NCBI RefSeq assembly: GCF_013200955.2
Contig: NZ_CP053697.2
Span: 1,426,001-1,490,000, forward strand
DNA: 64,000 nt
DNA from: Pseudomonas campi
GTDB lineage: Bacteria; Pseudomonadota; Gammaproteobacteria; Pseudomonadales; Pseudomonadaceae
Direction: 5' to 3'
Made by a program: the position numbers and the translations under genes. Below the pieces are notes generated by a model. That model saw nothing but the letters and a program-made list of their open reading frames with translations, was not told the origin of the DNA and did not search any database. Shown here one piece after another: positions 57,070 to 64,000 of the stretch (position 1 is its first letter; each line of letters begins with the position of its first letter).

Positions 57070-57384
57070 ATGAAAAAGCTTTGCCTGGCTCTGGTCACTC
57101 TGTTGCCGCTCACCGCCGTGGCTTATCCGGTGGAAATGAACAAGCAGATGAATGGCGCCGAAGTGTCGGCGACGCTTGAGGATATCGACAGCGATATCGG
57201 CTCGGTGATGCTCTACAACTACGGTCAGCGGGCTGCCCAGTGCAAGGCCACGTTCCGCAATGGCCCGGATGCGCCGCGTACGCGCAAGATCGATCTGGCG
57301 CCGGGGCAGAACAGCAATCTGACGGTGAAGTTCGGTCGTCAGGTGATCAAGCTGCGCGTCGACCTGACCTGCAAGCCCATCTGA
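57070..57384 (+). CDS. Small exported protein of unknown function
   Basis: 104 residues with a signal peptide (cleavage after AVAYP or nearby). The mature part is beta-rich, with two Cys (AAQCKATF near the middle and LTCKPI at the end) that could form a disulfide. AAGGAG precedes the ATG. I recognise no domain. The TGA stop (57382-57384) is the left target triplet of a MITE copy. Confidence 0.7.
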   Translation: MKKLCLALVTLLPLTAVAYPVEMNKQMNGAEVSATLEDIDSDIGSVMLYNYGQRAAQCKATFRNGPDAPRTRKIDLAPGQNSNLTVKFGRQVIKLRVDLTCKPI

Positions 57385-57524
57385 GAACCTGTTTACGATC
57401 TCCTGGCCGTCGGCCATACGGCGTTAAAAACAGCCTCGGAATGCTCATTTACAACTCGTAAACTCCGCTTCCTCGGCTATTTTTGCCTTGTCTGGCTCTA
57501 GTCCAAAAGATCGTCAACAGGTTC
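57385..57524 (+). mobile_element. Stop-codon MITE family, copy E (140 bp)
   Basis: Begins GAACCTGTTTACGATCTCCTGG after the exported protein TGA and ends with the complement of GAACCTGTTGACGATCTTTTGG, followed by TGA (57525-57527). The TGA is duplicated exactly. Internal arms AAAACAGCC and GGCTATTTT pair with one G-T, differing in sequence from copies B and D. Confidence 0.78.
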
Positions 57525-57681
57525 TGAAGCGTTAAGCAGAGCTGCTGGCAGCCTAGTGCGGGGCTGCCTACAAATCAACTTAATCGATAGTTAGTAGCGG
57601 TTTTTTGCGCTTTTTAATCGATCTGCATCACCCTAATCTGCCCCCATCGACGCACAACAACCCCCGATGGAGGTAAGCCAA

Positions 57682-58281
57682 ATGTCCCGTGTCCTGGTTA
57701 TCGAAAGCAGCGCCCGCAAAGAAGGTTCCGTATCCCGTCAGCTGACCGCCGATTTCATCGGTCAGTGGCAAGCCGCCAATCCGCAGGATCAGATCCAGGT
57801 CCGCGACCTGGCCGTGGAGCAGGTGCCGCATCTGGATATCGACCTGCTCAGTGGCTGGATGAAGCCGGCCGACCAGCAGAACGAAGTGGAGAAGGCCGCT
57901 GCAGCCCGTTCCAATCTGCTCACCGACGAACTGCTGGCCGCCGATGTGCTGGTTCTGGCGGCGCCGATGTACAACTTCGCCATCCCCAGCACCCTGAAAT
58001 CCTGGCTGGACCATGTGCTGCGTGCCGGCGTCACCTTCAAGTACACCGAAACCGGCCCGCAAGGCCTGCTGACCGGCAAGCGCGCCTATGTGCTGACCGC
58101 CCGTGGCGGCGTCTACAGCGGCAGCGCGATGGATCACCAGGAACCCTACCTGCGCCAGGCGCTGGCCTTCGTCGGTATCCATGACGTGACCTTCATCCAT
58201 GCCGAAGGCCTGAACATGGGCGCCGAGTTCCTCGAGAAGGGCCTGGCCCAGGCGCGCGAGCAGCTGGCCAAGGTCGCTTGA
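57682..58281 (+). CDS. azoR: FMN-dependent NADH-azoreductase
   Basis: 199 residues. Flavodoxin-like fold of the AzoR family: VLVIESSARKEGSVSRQLT binds the FMN phosphate, and VLAAPMYNFAIPSTLKSWLDHVLRAG and TARGGVY follow. It reduces azo bonds and quinones with NADH. The ATG at 57682 (MSRVLVIESS) has GGAGGT upstream and is preferred to an ATG five codons earlier. Confidence 0.93.
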   Translation: MSRVLVIESSARKEGSVSRQLTADFIGQWQAANPQDQIQVRDLAVEQVPHLDIDLLSGWMKPADQQNEVEKAAAARSNLLTDELLAADVLVLAAPMYNFAIPSTLKSWLDHVLRAGVTFKYTETGPQGLLTGKRAYVLTARGGVYSGSAMDHQEPYLRQALAFVGIHDVTFIHAEGLNMGAEFLEKGLAQAREQLAKVA

Positions 58282-58335
58282 TCTACACCTGAACCACCGA
58301 TCTTCCCTCCGGGCCGTGCTCCTCGGCCCGACGTT

Positions 58336-58372
58336 TGACCCGCCAGGCCCTGCGTTTGGCGGGTCATTTTTT
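58336..58372 (+). terminator. Rho-independent terminator after azoR
   Basis: TGACCCGCCA (58336-58345) pairs with TGGCGGGTCA (58357-58366), followed by six T residues. Confidence 0.9.
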
Positions 58373-58468
58373 ATCCGGCTGTATGCTCGCTTTCCTGCGC
58401 AACTGTGTTTGAAATATCGCACGGCCTGTGCTGATATCGTCGCCACTTAATCAGGGCCGGAGGCTCCC

Positions 58469-59365
58469 GTGTATTTGTCGGGTCGTGGTGTGGCGCTGTC
58501 GGTGGCGGCGTCGGTGCTGTTCGTGCTGATTCCCGGCTATGTGCGCGAACTGGCACCGCTGGATGGCGTGCAGGTGTTCGCCCAGCGCATTCTCTGGTCG
58601 ATTCCTGCAGTCCTGCTGCTGGTCGCCCTGGCGCGCCAGTGGACGGTATTGGCCGCAGCGTTTAATCGCCTGCGCAGTGAGCCGCTGCTGTTGCCGGCCC
58701 TGGTGCTGGCGGCGGCGTTGATGGGCGTGCAGTGGTTGCTGTTCGTCTGGGCACCGTTGGCTGGGCGCATGCTCGAAGTGTCGCTCGGTTATTTTCTGCT
58801 GCCGCTGGCCATGGTCCTGGTCGGCCGCCTGTTCTACGGCGAGCGCCTGCGCCCGCTGCAACGCTTGGCGGTGGTCTGTGCGCTGCTGGGTGTGGCCCAT
58901 GAGTTGTGGCTGACTCAGGCGTTTTCCTGGGTGACGCTGGTGGCGGCGCTGGGTTATCCGCCGTACTTCATGCTGCGCCGCTGGATGCGCCTGGATGCGC
59001 TATCCGGTTTCATCCTGGAGATGCTGGTGCTGGCGCCCCTGGCGATCTGGCTGATCCATGCCCACGGTCCGCTCGGGGTATTCGATCAGGCGCCGCAGCT
59101 CTGGTGGTTGCTGCCCGGCCTGGGGCTGCTCAGCGCCCTGGCCTTCGGCGCGATGATGGCAGCCAGTCGCCTGCTGCCGTTGGGCCTGTTCGGTATTCTC
59201 AGCTATGTCGAGCCGGTGCTGCTGTTTGCCCTCGCGGTGGTGTTTCTCGGCGAGACCTTCGACCCCCTGCAGTTGTGGACCTATGCACCGATCTGGCTGG
59301 CCGTATTGCTGACCGGTTGGGACAGCGCGCGCTTGTTGCGCAAGCAGGCGCGGCAGGGTCCCTAG
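58469..59365 (+). CDS. rarD: RarD-type EamA family transporter
   Basis: 298 residues from GTG, ten membrane helices. RarD features: GVALSVAASVLFVLIPGYVRELAPLDGVQVFAQRILWS and the later LSYVEPVLLFALAVVFLGE. RarD in E. coli confers sensitivity-related phenotypes but its substrate is not certain. The gene ends four bases into the convergent DHFR-like gene. Confidence 0.88.
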   Translation: MYLSGRGVALSVAASVLFVLIPGYVRELAPLDGVQVFAQRILWSIPAVLLLVALARQWTVLAAAFNRLRSEPLLLPALVLAAALMGVQWLLFVWAPLAGRMLEVSLGYFLLPLAMVLVGRLFYGERLRPLQRLAVVCALLGVAHELWLTQAFSWVTLVAALGYPPYFMLRRWMRLDALSGFILEMLVLAPLAIWLIHAHGPLGVFDQAPQLWWLLPGLGLLSALAFGAMMAASRLLPLGLFGILSYVEPVLLFALAVVFLGETFDPLQLWTYAPIWLAVLLTGWDSARLLRKQARQGP

Positions 59366-59925
59366 GTCTGCTGAAAACTGTCCGGCAGGGCGTTCTCTGG
59401 CAGGACCTGATAATGCAGCTGCACCACGCCGCTGCTGAAGCTGCGCTGCTCATGCAGCTTGAGGTGGCGTTCCAGGCCGGTGGCAAACAGCGGGATGCCG
59501 GCACCGAGCAGGTAAGGCACCAGGCTGACCACCAGTTCGTCGAGCAGGCCTGCCGCAAAGCAGGTGCCGGCCAGGGCGCCGCCACCGACCAGCCAGATAC
59601 GTTGGCAACCCAGCGCTTCGAGTTCGCTGAGGGCTTCTGCGGGGCTGGCATGCCGGGCGATCACGCCTGCCGGCGTCTGCTCCATGGGGTGGCGGGTCAG
59701 GACTCGGCAGGGTTTGTCGGGGTAGGGCCAGTCACCGGCGAAGCCCAACACCGTGTCATAGGTGCCGCGGCCCATCAGCAGTCCATCGATGCTGGCGTAG
59801 AAAGCCTGGTAGCCATGGTCGTCGCCAGAGGCTTCGATGGGTTGCAGCCAGTCCACCCGGCCATCCGGACGGGCGATATAGCCATCCAGGCTGGCGGCCA
59901 CGTAATAGATCAATGCTGGTTTCAA
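59362..59925 (-). CDS. Dihydrofolate reductase / RibD C-terminal-like protein
   Basis: 187 residues. IYYVAASLDGYIARPDG and GRGTYDTVLGF are the family N-terminal motifs, and IWLVGGGALAGTCFAAGLLDEL binds the NADPH phosphate. Family members are diverse reductases; a true folate role is unlikely since the folate Asp/Glu is not apparent. The 3' end overlaps rarD by four bases in convergent orientation. Confidence 0.87.
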   Translation of the reverse strand: MKPALIYYVAASLDGYIARPDGRVDWLQPIEASGDDHGYQAFYASIDGLLMGRGTYDTVLGFAGDWPYPDKPCRVLTRHPMEQTPAGVIARHASPAEALSELEALGCQRIWLVGGGALAGTCFAAGLLDELVVSLVPYLLGAGIPLFATGLERHLKLHEQRSFSSGVVQLHYQVLPENALPDSFQQT

Positions 59926-60011
59926 GTGCGCGGTTCTCAGTCAGCCCAAGGCGACCACCCGCGGGCCGCTAGAGTTTGGAGCCGCGCTGCGCCGGCAAAG
60001 TTTCCTGCGAC

Positions 60012-60425
60012 TCAGTCCAGTACGTTCTGCAGCACTTCATAGATGATGCCGGTGGCAATGGCGACCAGCACCACGTCGGTACCGACCTGCTGCCACTCGT
60101 AGCCATCGTAGTGCGGCAGTTGCCCCTGCAGACGACTGTCGAAGCGTTTGGCGATACCGGGCGGCAGCGGCTTGCCGCGCGCCAGGTTCTTGCGGATGCC
60201 CGGTGGCAGCGCTTGCGTCGGGCCGATCAGCTCGCGGTTGTTGCCCAGGGTGATGCGGACCTGGCCGATGTCGATGGTCGGGCCGCGCAGGTCGACCTGA
60301 ACATCCTCGCCGCCACCGTGCTTACCCTCATTGCTGTGTTTGTCGTGCTTGGGTGCGGCGTTGGCGCCATTCAGGCTGATGGTCAGGGCCAGACCGGTGA
60401 GTACGAGAAAGGTTGAGCGCGACAT
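60012..60425 (-). CDS. CigR/RcnB-like exported protein
   Basis: 137 residues with a signal peptide (cleavage after NANA). A His/Lys/Gly-rich segment (PKHDKHSNEGKHGGGED) follows, then the duplicated motif LPPGIRKNLARGKPLPPGIAKR typical of the CigR-type family, and a C-terminal hydrophobic stretch VLVAIATGIIYEVL. CigR is an anti-virulence effector in Salmonella; in Pseudomonas such proteins are uncharacterised, and metal-related RcnB likeness is also possible. Confidence 0.8.
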   Translation of the reverse strand: MSRSTFLVLTGLALTISLNGANAAPKHDKHSNEGKHGGGEDVQVDLRGPTIDIGQVRITLGNNRELIGPTQALPPGIRKNLARGKPLPPGIAKRFDSRLQGQLPHYDGYEWQQVGTDVVLVAIATGIIYEVLQNVLD

Positions 60426-60527
60426 GCTGACTACTCCGTGTGGGGACAGGGCATTGGAGCCCGGCAGACGTTGGGTGTTCCCTGAGTGTTGCCGGGTTCA
60501 GGGAAAACGCCATCGTCGCCTGCTTCG

Positions 60528-61181
60528 TCAGGCAGCCACGCGCGCCCGCCCAGCCAGCAGACGCAGGATGGCGTTGAGCAGCAGGCCGTAGAGCGGCACG
60601 AACAGCAGCAGGCTGACGGCCAGTTTGACGCCGTAGTCCACGGTGGCGATTTCCACCCAGTGCTCGGCCATGAAGGCATTGTTGCTACGCCAGAAGGCCA
60701 CGGAGAAGAAAGCGAAGGTATCCAGCAGGTTGCCGACGATGGTCGACAGGGTGGGGGCGATCCACCACTGCGGCAGGCGGCGCAGGCGGTCGAACACCTG
60801 GATATCGAGGACCTGTCCGAGCACATAGGCGAGGAAGCTGGCCACGGAAATGCGCAGGACGAATTCGTTGAACTGGCCCAGCGCTGCAACACCGTGGAAG
60901 GCGCCTTCCTGGAACAGCACCGAGACTATGTAGGAGGCCAGCAGCGCCGGCAGCATGACCCGGGCGATCACCTGACGCGCCGGCTTCTTGCCGAGCAGGC
61001 GCACGGTCAGGTCGGTGGCGAGGAAGATGAACGGAAAGCTGAATGCGCCCCAGGTGGTATGCCAGCCAAACAGGGTGATCGGCAGCTGCACCAGGTAGTT
61101 GCTGGCGATGATGATGAGGATGTGGAAGGCGATCAGTACGGCCAGCGCGGAGCGCCGACGCTGCTCGGGAAGCAGGGACAT
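60528..61181 (-). CDS. yhhQ: Queuosine precursor transporter
   Basis: 217 residues from MSLLPEQRRRS (an ATG two codons upstream is also possible). Six or seven membrane helices with the VUT-family blocks ASNYLVQLPITLFGWHTTWG, FSFPFIFLATDLTVRLLG and FLAYVLGQVLDIQVFDRLR, closely like E. coli YhhQ. It imports preQ0/preQ1 for queuosine tRNA modification. The upstream preQ1-I riboswitch candidate fits this assignment exactly. Confidence 0.92.
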   Translation of the reverse strand: MSLLPEQRRRSALAVLIAFHILIIIASNYLVQLPITLFGWHTTWGAFSFPFIFLATDLTVRLLGKKPARQVIARVMLPALLASYIVSVLFQEGAFHGVAALGQFNEFVLRISVASFLAYVLGQVLDIQVFDRLRRLPQWWIAPTLSTIVGNLLDTFAFFSVAFWRSNNAFMAEHWVEIATVDYGVKLAVSLLLFVPLYGLLLNAILRLLAGRARVAA

Positions 61182-61189
61182 GGGCATTA

Positions 61190-61220
61190 CCTTTTTAATA
61201 AATGGGGTTAGGGAACCCAT
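61190..61220 (-). promoter_or_regulatory. Probable preQ1-I riboswitch upstream of yhhQ
   Basis: On the minus strand: ATGGG, loop TTCCCTAAC, CCCAT, then TTATTAAAAAGG and the yhhQ start within ten bases. The short hairpin, the C-rich loop and the A-rich tail ending in AAGG fit the preQ1-I pseudoknot (loop CCCT pairing with AAGG). The tail AAGG is also the ribosome binding site, so ligand binding would block translation. The ligand fits the downstream transporter. Confidence 0.7.
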
Positions 61221-61414
61221 GCTTTCGGGATTGAAAGCGGCGCGCATTCTATCTGCTTGTTCAACTTTGTACAAAAAACAAACAGCAGTTGTGGGGCAGA
61301 AAACTGCCGTTCGGCCGGTGCCGAGTGGCTTTTTGCATAACAGAGGCGGTCATTTACCCTGACAACCGGTAATCTATGCGGCTGTTTTGCTGATTTTTTG
61401 TCGAGGTATGCCCC

Positions 61415-62752
61415 GTGTTCGCCCAATTCGCCCTGCATGAACGCCTGCTCAAGGCCGTCGCCGAGCTCAACTTCACCGAGCCGACGCCGGTGCAGCAAGC
61501 GGCGATTCCGCCGGCACTGGAAGGGCGCGACCTGCGGGTGACGGCGCAGACCGGCAGCGGCAAGACCGCGGCCTTCGTCCTGCCGCTGCTCAACCGCCTG
61601 ATGGGCGATGCCCTGCCGCGGGTGACCATCCGCGCGCTGATTCTGCTGCCGACCCGCGAACTGGCCCAGCAGACGCTCAAGGAAGTCGAGCGCTTCTCTC
61701 AGTTCACCTTCATCAAGTCCGGGATGATCACCGGTGGCGAGGACTTCAAGGTGCAGGCAGCCATGCTGCGCAAGGTGCCGGACATCCTTATCGGTACTCC
61801 GGGGCGCCTGCTCGAACACCTCAACGCCGGCACCCTCAAGCTCAATGACGTGGAAGTGCTGATCCTCGACGAAGCCGACCGCATGCTCGACATGGGCTTC
61901 TCCGAAGACGTGCAGCGCCTGGGCAAGGAATGTGCGAACCGCCAGCAGACCATGCTGTTCTCCGCCACCAGCGGCGGTAACGGCCTGCGCGAAATGGTCG
62001 CCAGCGTGCTGCGCGAGCCGGTGCACCTCAAGCTCAACAGCGTCAGCGAGCTGAACGAGGGCACCCGCCAGCAGATCATCACCGCCGACCACAACTACCA
62101 CAAGGAACGACTGGTCGAGTGGCTGCTGGCCAACGAGACCTACCAGAAGGCGATCATCTTCACCAACACCCGGGTCCAGGCCGACCGTCTGTGGGGCAAG
62201 CTGGTGGCGGCCGAGCACAAGGTGTACGTGCTGCACGGCGAGAAAGACCAGAAGGACCGCAAACTGGCCATCGACCGCATCAAGCAGGGCGGGGCCAAGG
62301 TGCTGGTCGCCACCGACGTGGCCGCCCGCGGCCTGGATGTCGACGGCATGGATCTGGTGATCAACTTCGACATGCCGCGCTCCGGCGATGACTACGTGCA
62401 CCGTATCGGTCGTACCGGGCGTGCCGGTGGTGAAGGCCTGGCGATCTCGCTGATCACCCACAGCGACTGGAGCCTGATGTCGAGCATCGAACGCTACCTC
62501 AAACAGCGTTTCGAACGACGCAATATCAAAGACCTGAAGGGCATCTACCAGGGGCCGAAGAACCTCAAGGCCTCCGGCAAGCCGGTCGGGCCGAAGAAGA
62601 AAAAGGTCGACAAGAAGGACGCCAAGAAGCCGGGCGCCAAGGCCGCCGCACCCAAGCGCAAGCCGACTGCACGACCGAACAATGCACCGTCCGCGGTGGT
62701 CAGCCAGGACGGCCTGGCACCGCTCAAGCGCAAGAAGCCGGCGGCGGAATAA
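61415..62752 (+). CDS. DEAD-box ATP-dependent RNA helicase (SrmB-like)
   Basis: 445 residues from GTG. Q motif FTEPTPVQQAAIP, Walker A AQTGSGKT (44-51), PTRELAQQ, TPGRLLEHL, DEAD, SAT (FSATSGGNG), ARGLDV and HRIGRTGRAG are all present. The last 80 residues are a Lys/Pro-rich basic tail (KKKKVDKKDAKK) for RNA binding. Closest to the SrmB/ribosome-assembly type; RhlE-like function is possible. Confidence 0.9.
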   Translation: MFAQFALHERLLKAVAELNFTEPTPVQQAAIPPALEGRDLRVTAQTGSGKTAAFVLPLLNRLMGDALPRVTIRALILLPTRELAQQTLKEVERFSQFTFIKSGMITGGEDFKVQAAMLRKVPDILIGTPGRLLEHLNAGTLKLNDVEVLILDEADRMLDMGFSEDVQRLGKECANRQQTMLFSATSGGNGLREMVASVLREPVHLKLNSVSELNEGTRQQIITADHNYHKERLVEWLLANETYQKAIIFTNTRVQADRLWGKLVAAEHKVYVLHGEKDQKDRKLAIDRIKQGGAKVLVATDVAARGLDVDGMDLVINFDMPRSGDDYVHRIGRTGRAGGEGLAISLITHSDWSLMSSIERYLKQRFERRNIKDLKGIYQGPKNLKASGKPVGPKKKKVDKKDAKKPGAKAAAPKRKPTARPNNAPSAVVSQDGLAPLKRKKPAAE

Positions 62753-62756
62753 AACA

Positions 62757-62785
62757 AAAGGGAGCCAGTTGGCTCCCTTTTTTAT
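62757..62785 (+). terminator. Rho-independent terminator after the DEAD-box gene
   Basis: AAAAGGGAGCCA, GT, TGGCTCCCTTTT with a further T run. The A/T symmetry means it may also serve the opposite strand. Confidence 0.9.
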
Positions 62786-62903
62786 TGTCGCTATGCCGAG
62801 TCGGCGTTGATCCAGGCCGCCGATTCGTAGGGCTGTTTTAGCCACGAAAGCTGTTCCGCGCTGGCGGCTTTTCGCGGATAGATCCGCCACTGGGGCTGAG
62901 CTA

Positions 62904-64000
62904 TCAGCTCACCGGGCGCTCTTCCTTGGCCAGACAGGCCGCAGCGGTGAACAGCGCGTCGGTGGAGGAGTTCAGTGCGGTTTCCGCGCTGTCCTGCAGG
63001 ATGCCGATGATGAAACCGATGGCCACCACCTGCATGGCGGTCTCGCTGGGGATGCCGAACAGGCTGCAGGCCAGCGGAATCAGTAGCAGCGAACCACCGG
63101 CCACGCCCGAGGCGCCGCAGGCGCAGACGGCGGCCACCACGCACAGCAGAATGGCGGTCGGCATATCGACGACGACGCCGAGCGTGTGCGCGGCGGCCAG
63201 GGTCAGCACGCTGATGGTGATGGCGGCACCGGCCATGTTGATGGTCGCACCCAGCGGGATGGACACCGCATAGGTGTCTTCATGCAGACCCAGGCGTGCG
63301 GCCAACTGCAGGTTGACCGGCACGTTGGCCGCCGAGCTGCGGGTGAAGAAGGCGGTGATGCCGCTCTCGCGCAGGCAGGTGAATACCAGCGGATAGGGGT
63401 TGCGGCGGATCTGGCTGAAGACGATCAGCGGGTTGACCACCAGCGCCACGAACAGCATGCAGCCGACCAGCACCGCCAGCAGCTGGACATAGCCGAGCAG
63501 GGCCTTGATGCCGGCGTCGGCAAAGGTGGTGGCGACCAGGCCGAACACCCCGAGTGGGGCGAAGCGGATCACCACTTTGACAATCAGCGAAACGCCTTCG
63601 GCCAGGTCGCCGAATACGCTGCGGGTGGTTGCGCTGCCGTGGCGAATGGCGATACCCAGGCCGATGGCCCAGGCCAGGATGCCGATGAAATTGCCTTTGA
63701 GCAGGGCATTGACCGGGTTGTCCACGGTGCTCATGGCCAGGGTCTTGAGTACTTCGGCGATGCCGCCGGGTGGCGTGCTGCCAGTGGCGACATCGCTGAG
63801 CACCAGGGTCGTTGGCCACAGGCTGCTGGCGATCACCGCGACGATGGCGGCGGCCAGCGTGCCGATCAGGTACAGAATCAGGATCGGGCGGATATGGGTC
63901 GGTTGGCCGGGCTTGTGGTTGGCAATCGCCGAGGCCACCAGGATGAATACCAGGATCGGTGCCACGGCTTTCAGCGCGGAGATGAACAGACTGCCGAGGA
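62904..64000 (-). CDS. sstT: Serine/threonine:Na+ symporter SstT (5' end outside window)
   Basis: At least 365 residues of about 405; the reading frame continues past the window edge (upstream codons read [18 protein letters not shown]). DAACS-family features: [22 protein letters not shown] (serine-rich hairpin), [19 protein letters not shown] and [15 protein letters not shown]. It takes up serine and threonine with sodium. It is the convergent neighbour of the DEAD-box gene. Confidence 0.93.
   Translation of the reverse strand, partial: LGSLFISALKAVAPILVFILVASAIANHKPGQPTHIRPILILYLIGTLAAAIVAVIASSLWPTTLVLSDVATGSTPPGGIAEVLKTLAMSTVDNPVNALLKGNFIGILAWAIGLGIAIRHGSATTRSVFGDLAEGVSLIVKVVIRFAPLGVFGLVATTFADAGIKALLGYVQLLAVLVGCMLFVALVVNPLIVFSQIRRNPYPLVFTCLRESGITAFFTRSSAANVPVNLQLAARLGLHEDTYAVSIPLGATINMAGAAITISVLTLAAAHTLGVVVDMPTAILLCVVAAVCACGASGVAGGSLLLIPLACSLFGIPSETAMQVVAIGFIIGILQDSAETALNSSTDALFTAAACLAKEERPVS

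Overview
The window is a 64 kb piece of a high-GC gammaproteobacterial chromosome, almost certainly a Pseudomonas that is not P. aeruginosa. Reasons: a CyaB-type MASE2 adenylate cyclase, the phaJ1 / hydrolase / fadD2 / fadD1 / hrpA neighbourhood, a complete bkdA1-bkdA2-bkdB-lpdV operon with divergent bkdR, a classical Pseudomonas REP doublet, and many Pseudomonas-type small families (DUF3087, DUF3313, DUF2383, DUF883, DUF2061). Species cannot be fixed from the sequence alone. No rRNA, tRNA or CRISPR array was seen.

Layout. 1-6.3 kb: tail of a His/Tyr/Arg-rich protein, cyaB, a PhnZ-like HD protein with an Mpo1-like membrane protein, an AraC regulator, phaJ1 with an alpha/beta hydrolase, and a periplasmic solute-binding protein. 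6.4-6.6 kb: a TA-flanked palindromic miniature element. 6.8-10.4 kb: tandem acyl-CoA synthetases fadD2 and fadD1. 10.5-17.8 kb: a chemoreceptor, hrpA (with a REP doublet read through in frame), an orphan ParA and a DUF3087 protein. 18-20.5 kb: a serine hydrolase and two envelope proteins. 20.8-26.5 kb: the branched-chain keto acid dehydrogenase operon and bkdR.

26.6-29.6 kb is the clearest accessory region. It is an AT-rich cassette (short ORF, FRG-domain protein, DUF262 protein) lying between intact bkdR and a decayed second copy of bkdR. 29.7-35.3 kb carries stress-type small proteins, a three-gene MFP/DUF2955 efflux operon and a DUF3313 lipoprotein. 35.8-42.1 kb holds an MFS transporter, a SulP permease, a MerR-controlled DUF2938 / flavodoxin / DUF2798 operon, a GST and a HIT protein. 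42.2-43.6 kb is an Xre-RES toxin-antitoxin pair whose two genes are separated by repeats. 43.6-44.1 kb is a non-coding stretch with DnaA-box-like sites and an AT-rich direct repeat.

44.2-64 kb is mostly housekeeping: a Sel1 protein, RmuC, pirin, DusC, a membrane GH17 enzyme, DUF485-ActP acetate uptake, a run of small ORFs, PpiA, a LysR-hydrolase pair, AzoR, RarD, a CigR-like protein, YhhQ behind a probable preQ1-I riboswitch, a DEAD-box helicase and the truncated sstT.

The most unusual theme is a family of small inverted-repeat elements (five full copies and one half copy). Five of the six begin exactly at the TGA stop codon of a gene, with the TNA triplet usually duplicated at the far end, and their internal arms vary in sequence while staying complementary. 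The best candidate for an undescribed system is the FRG/DUF262 cassette at 26.6-29.2 kb.
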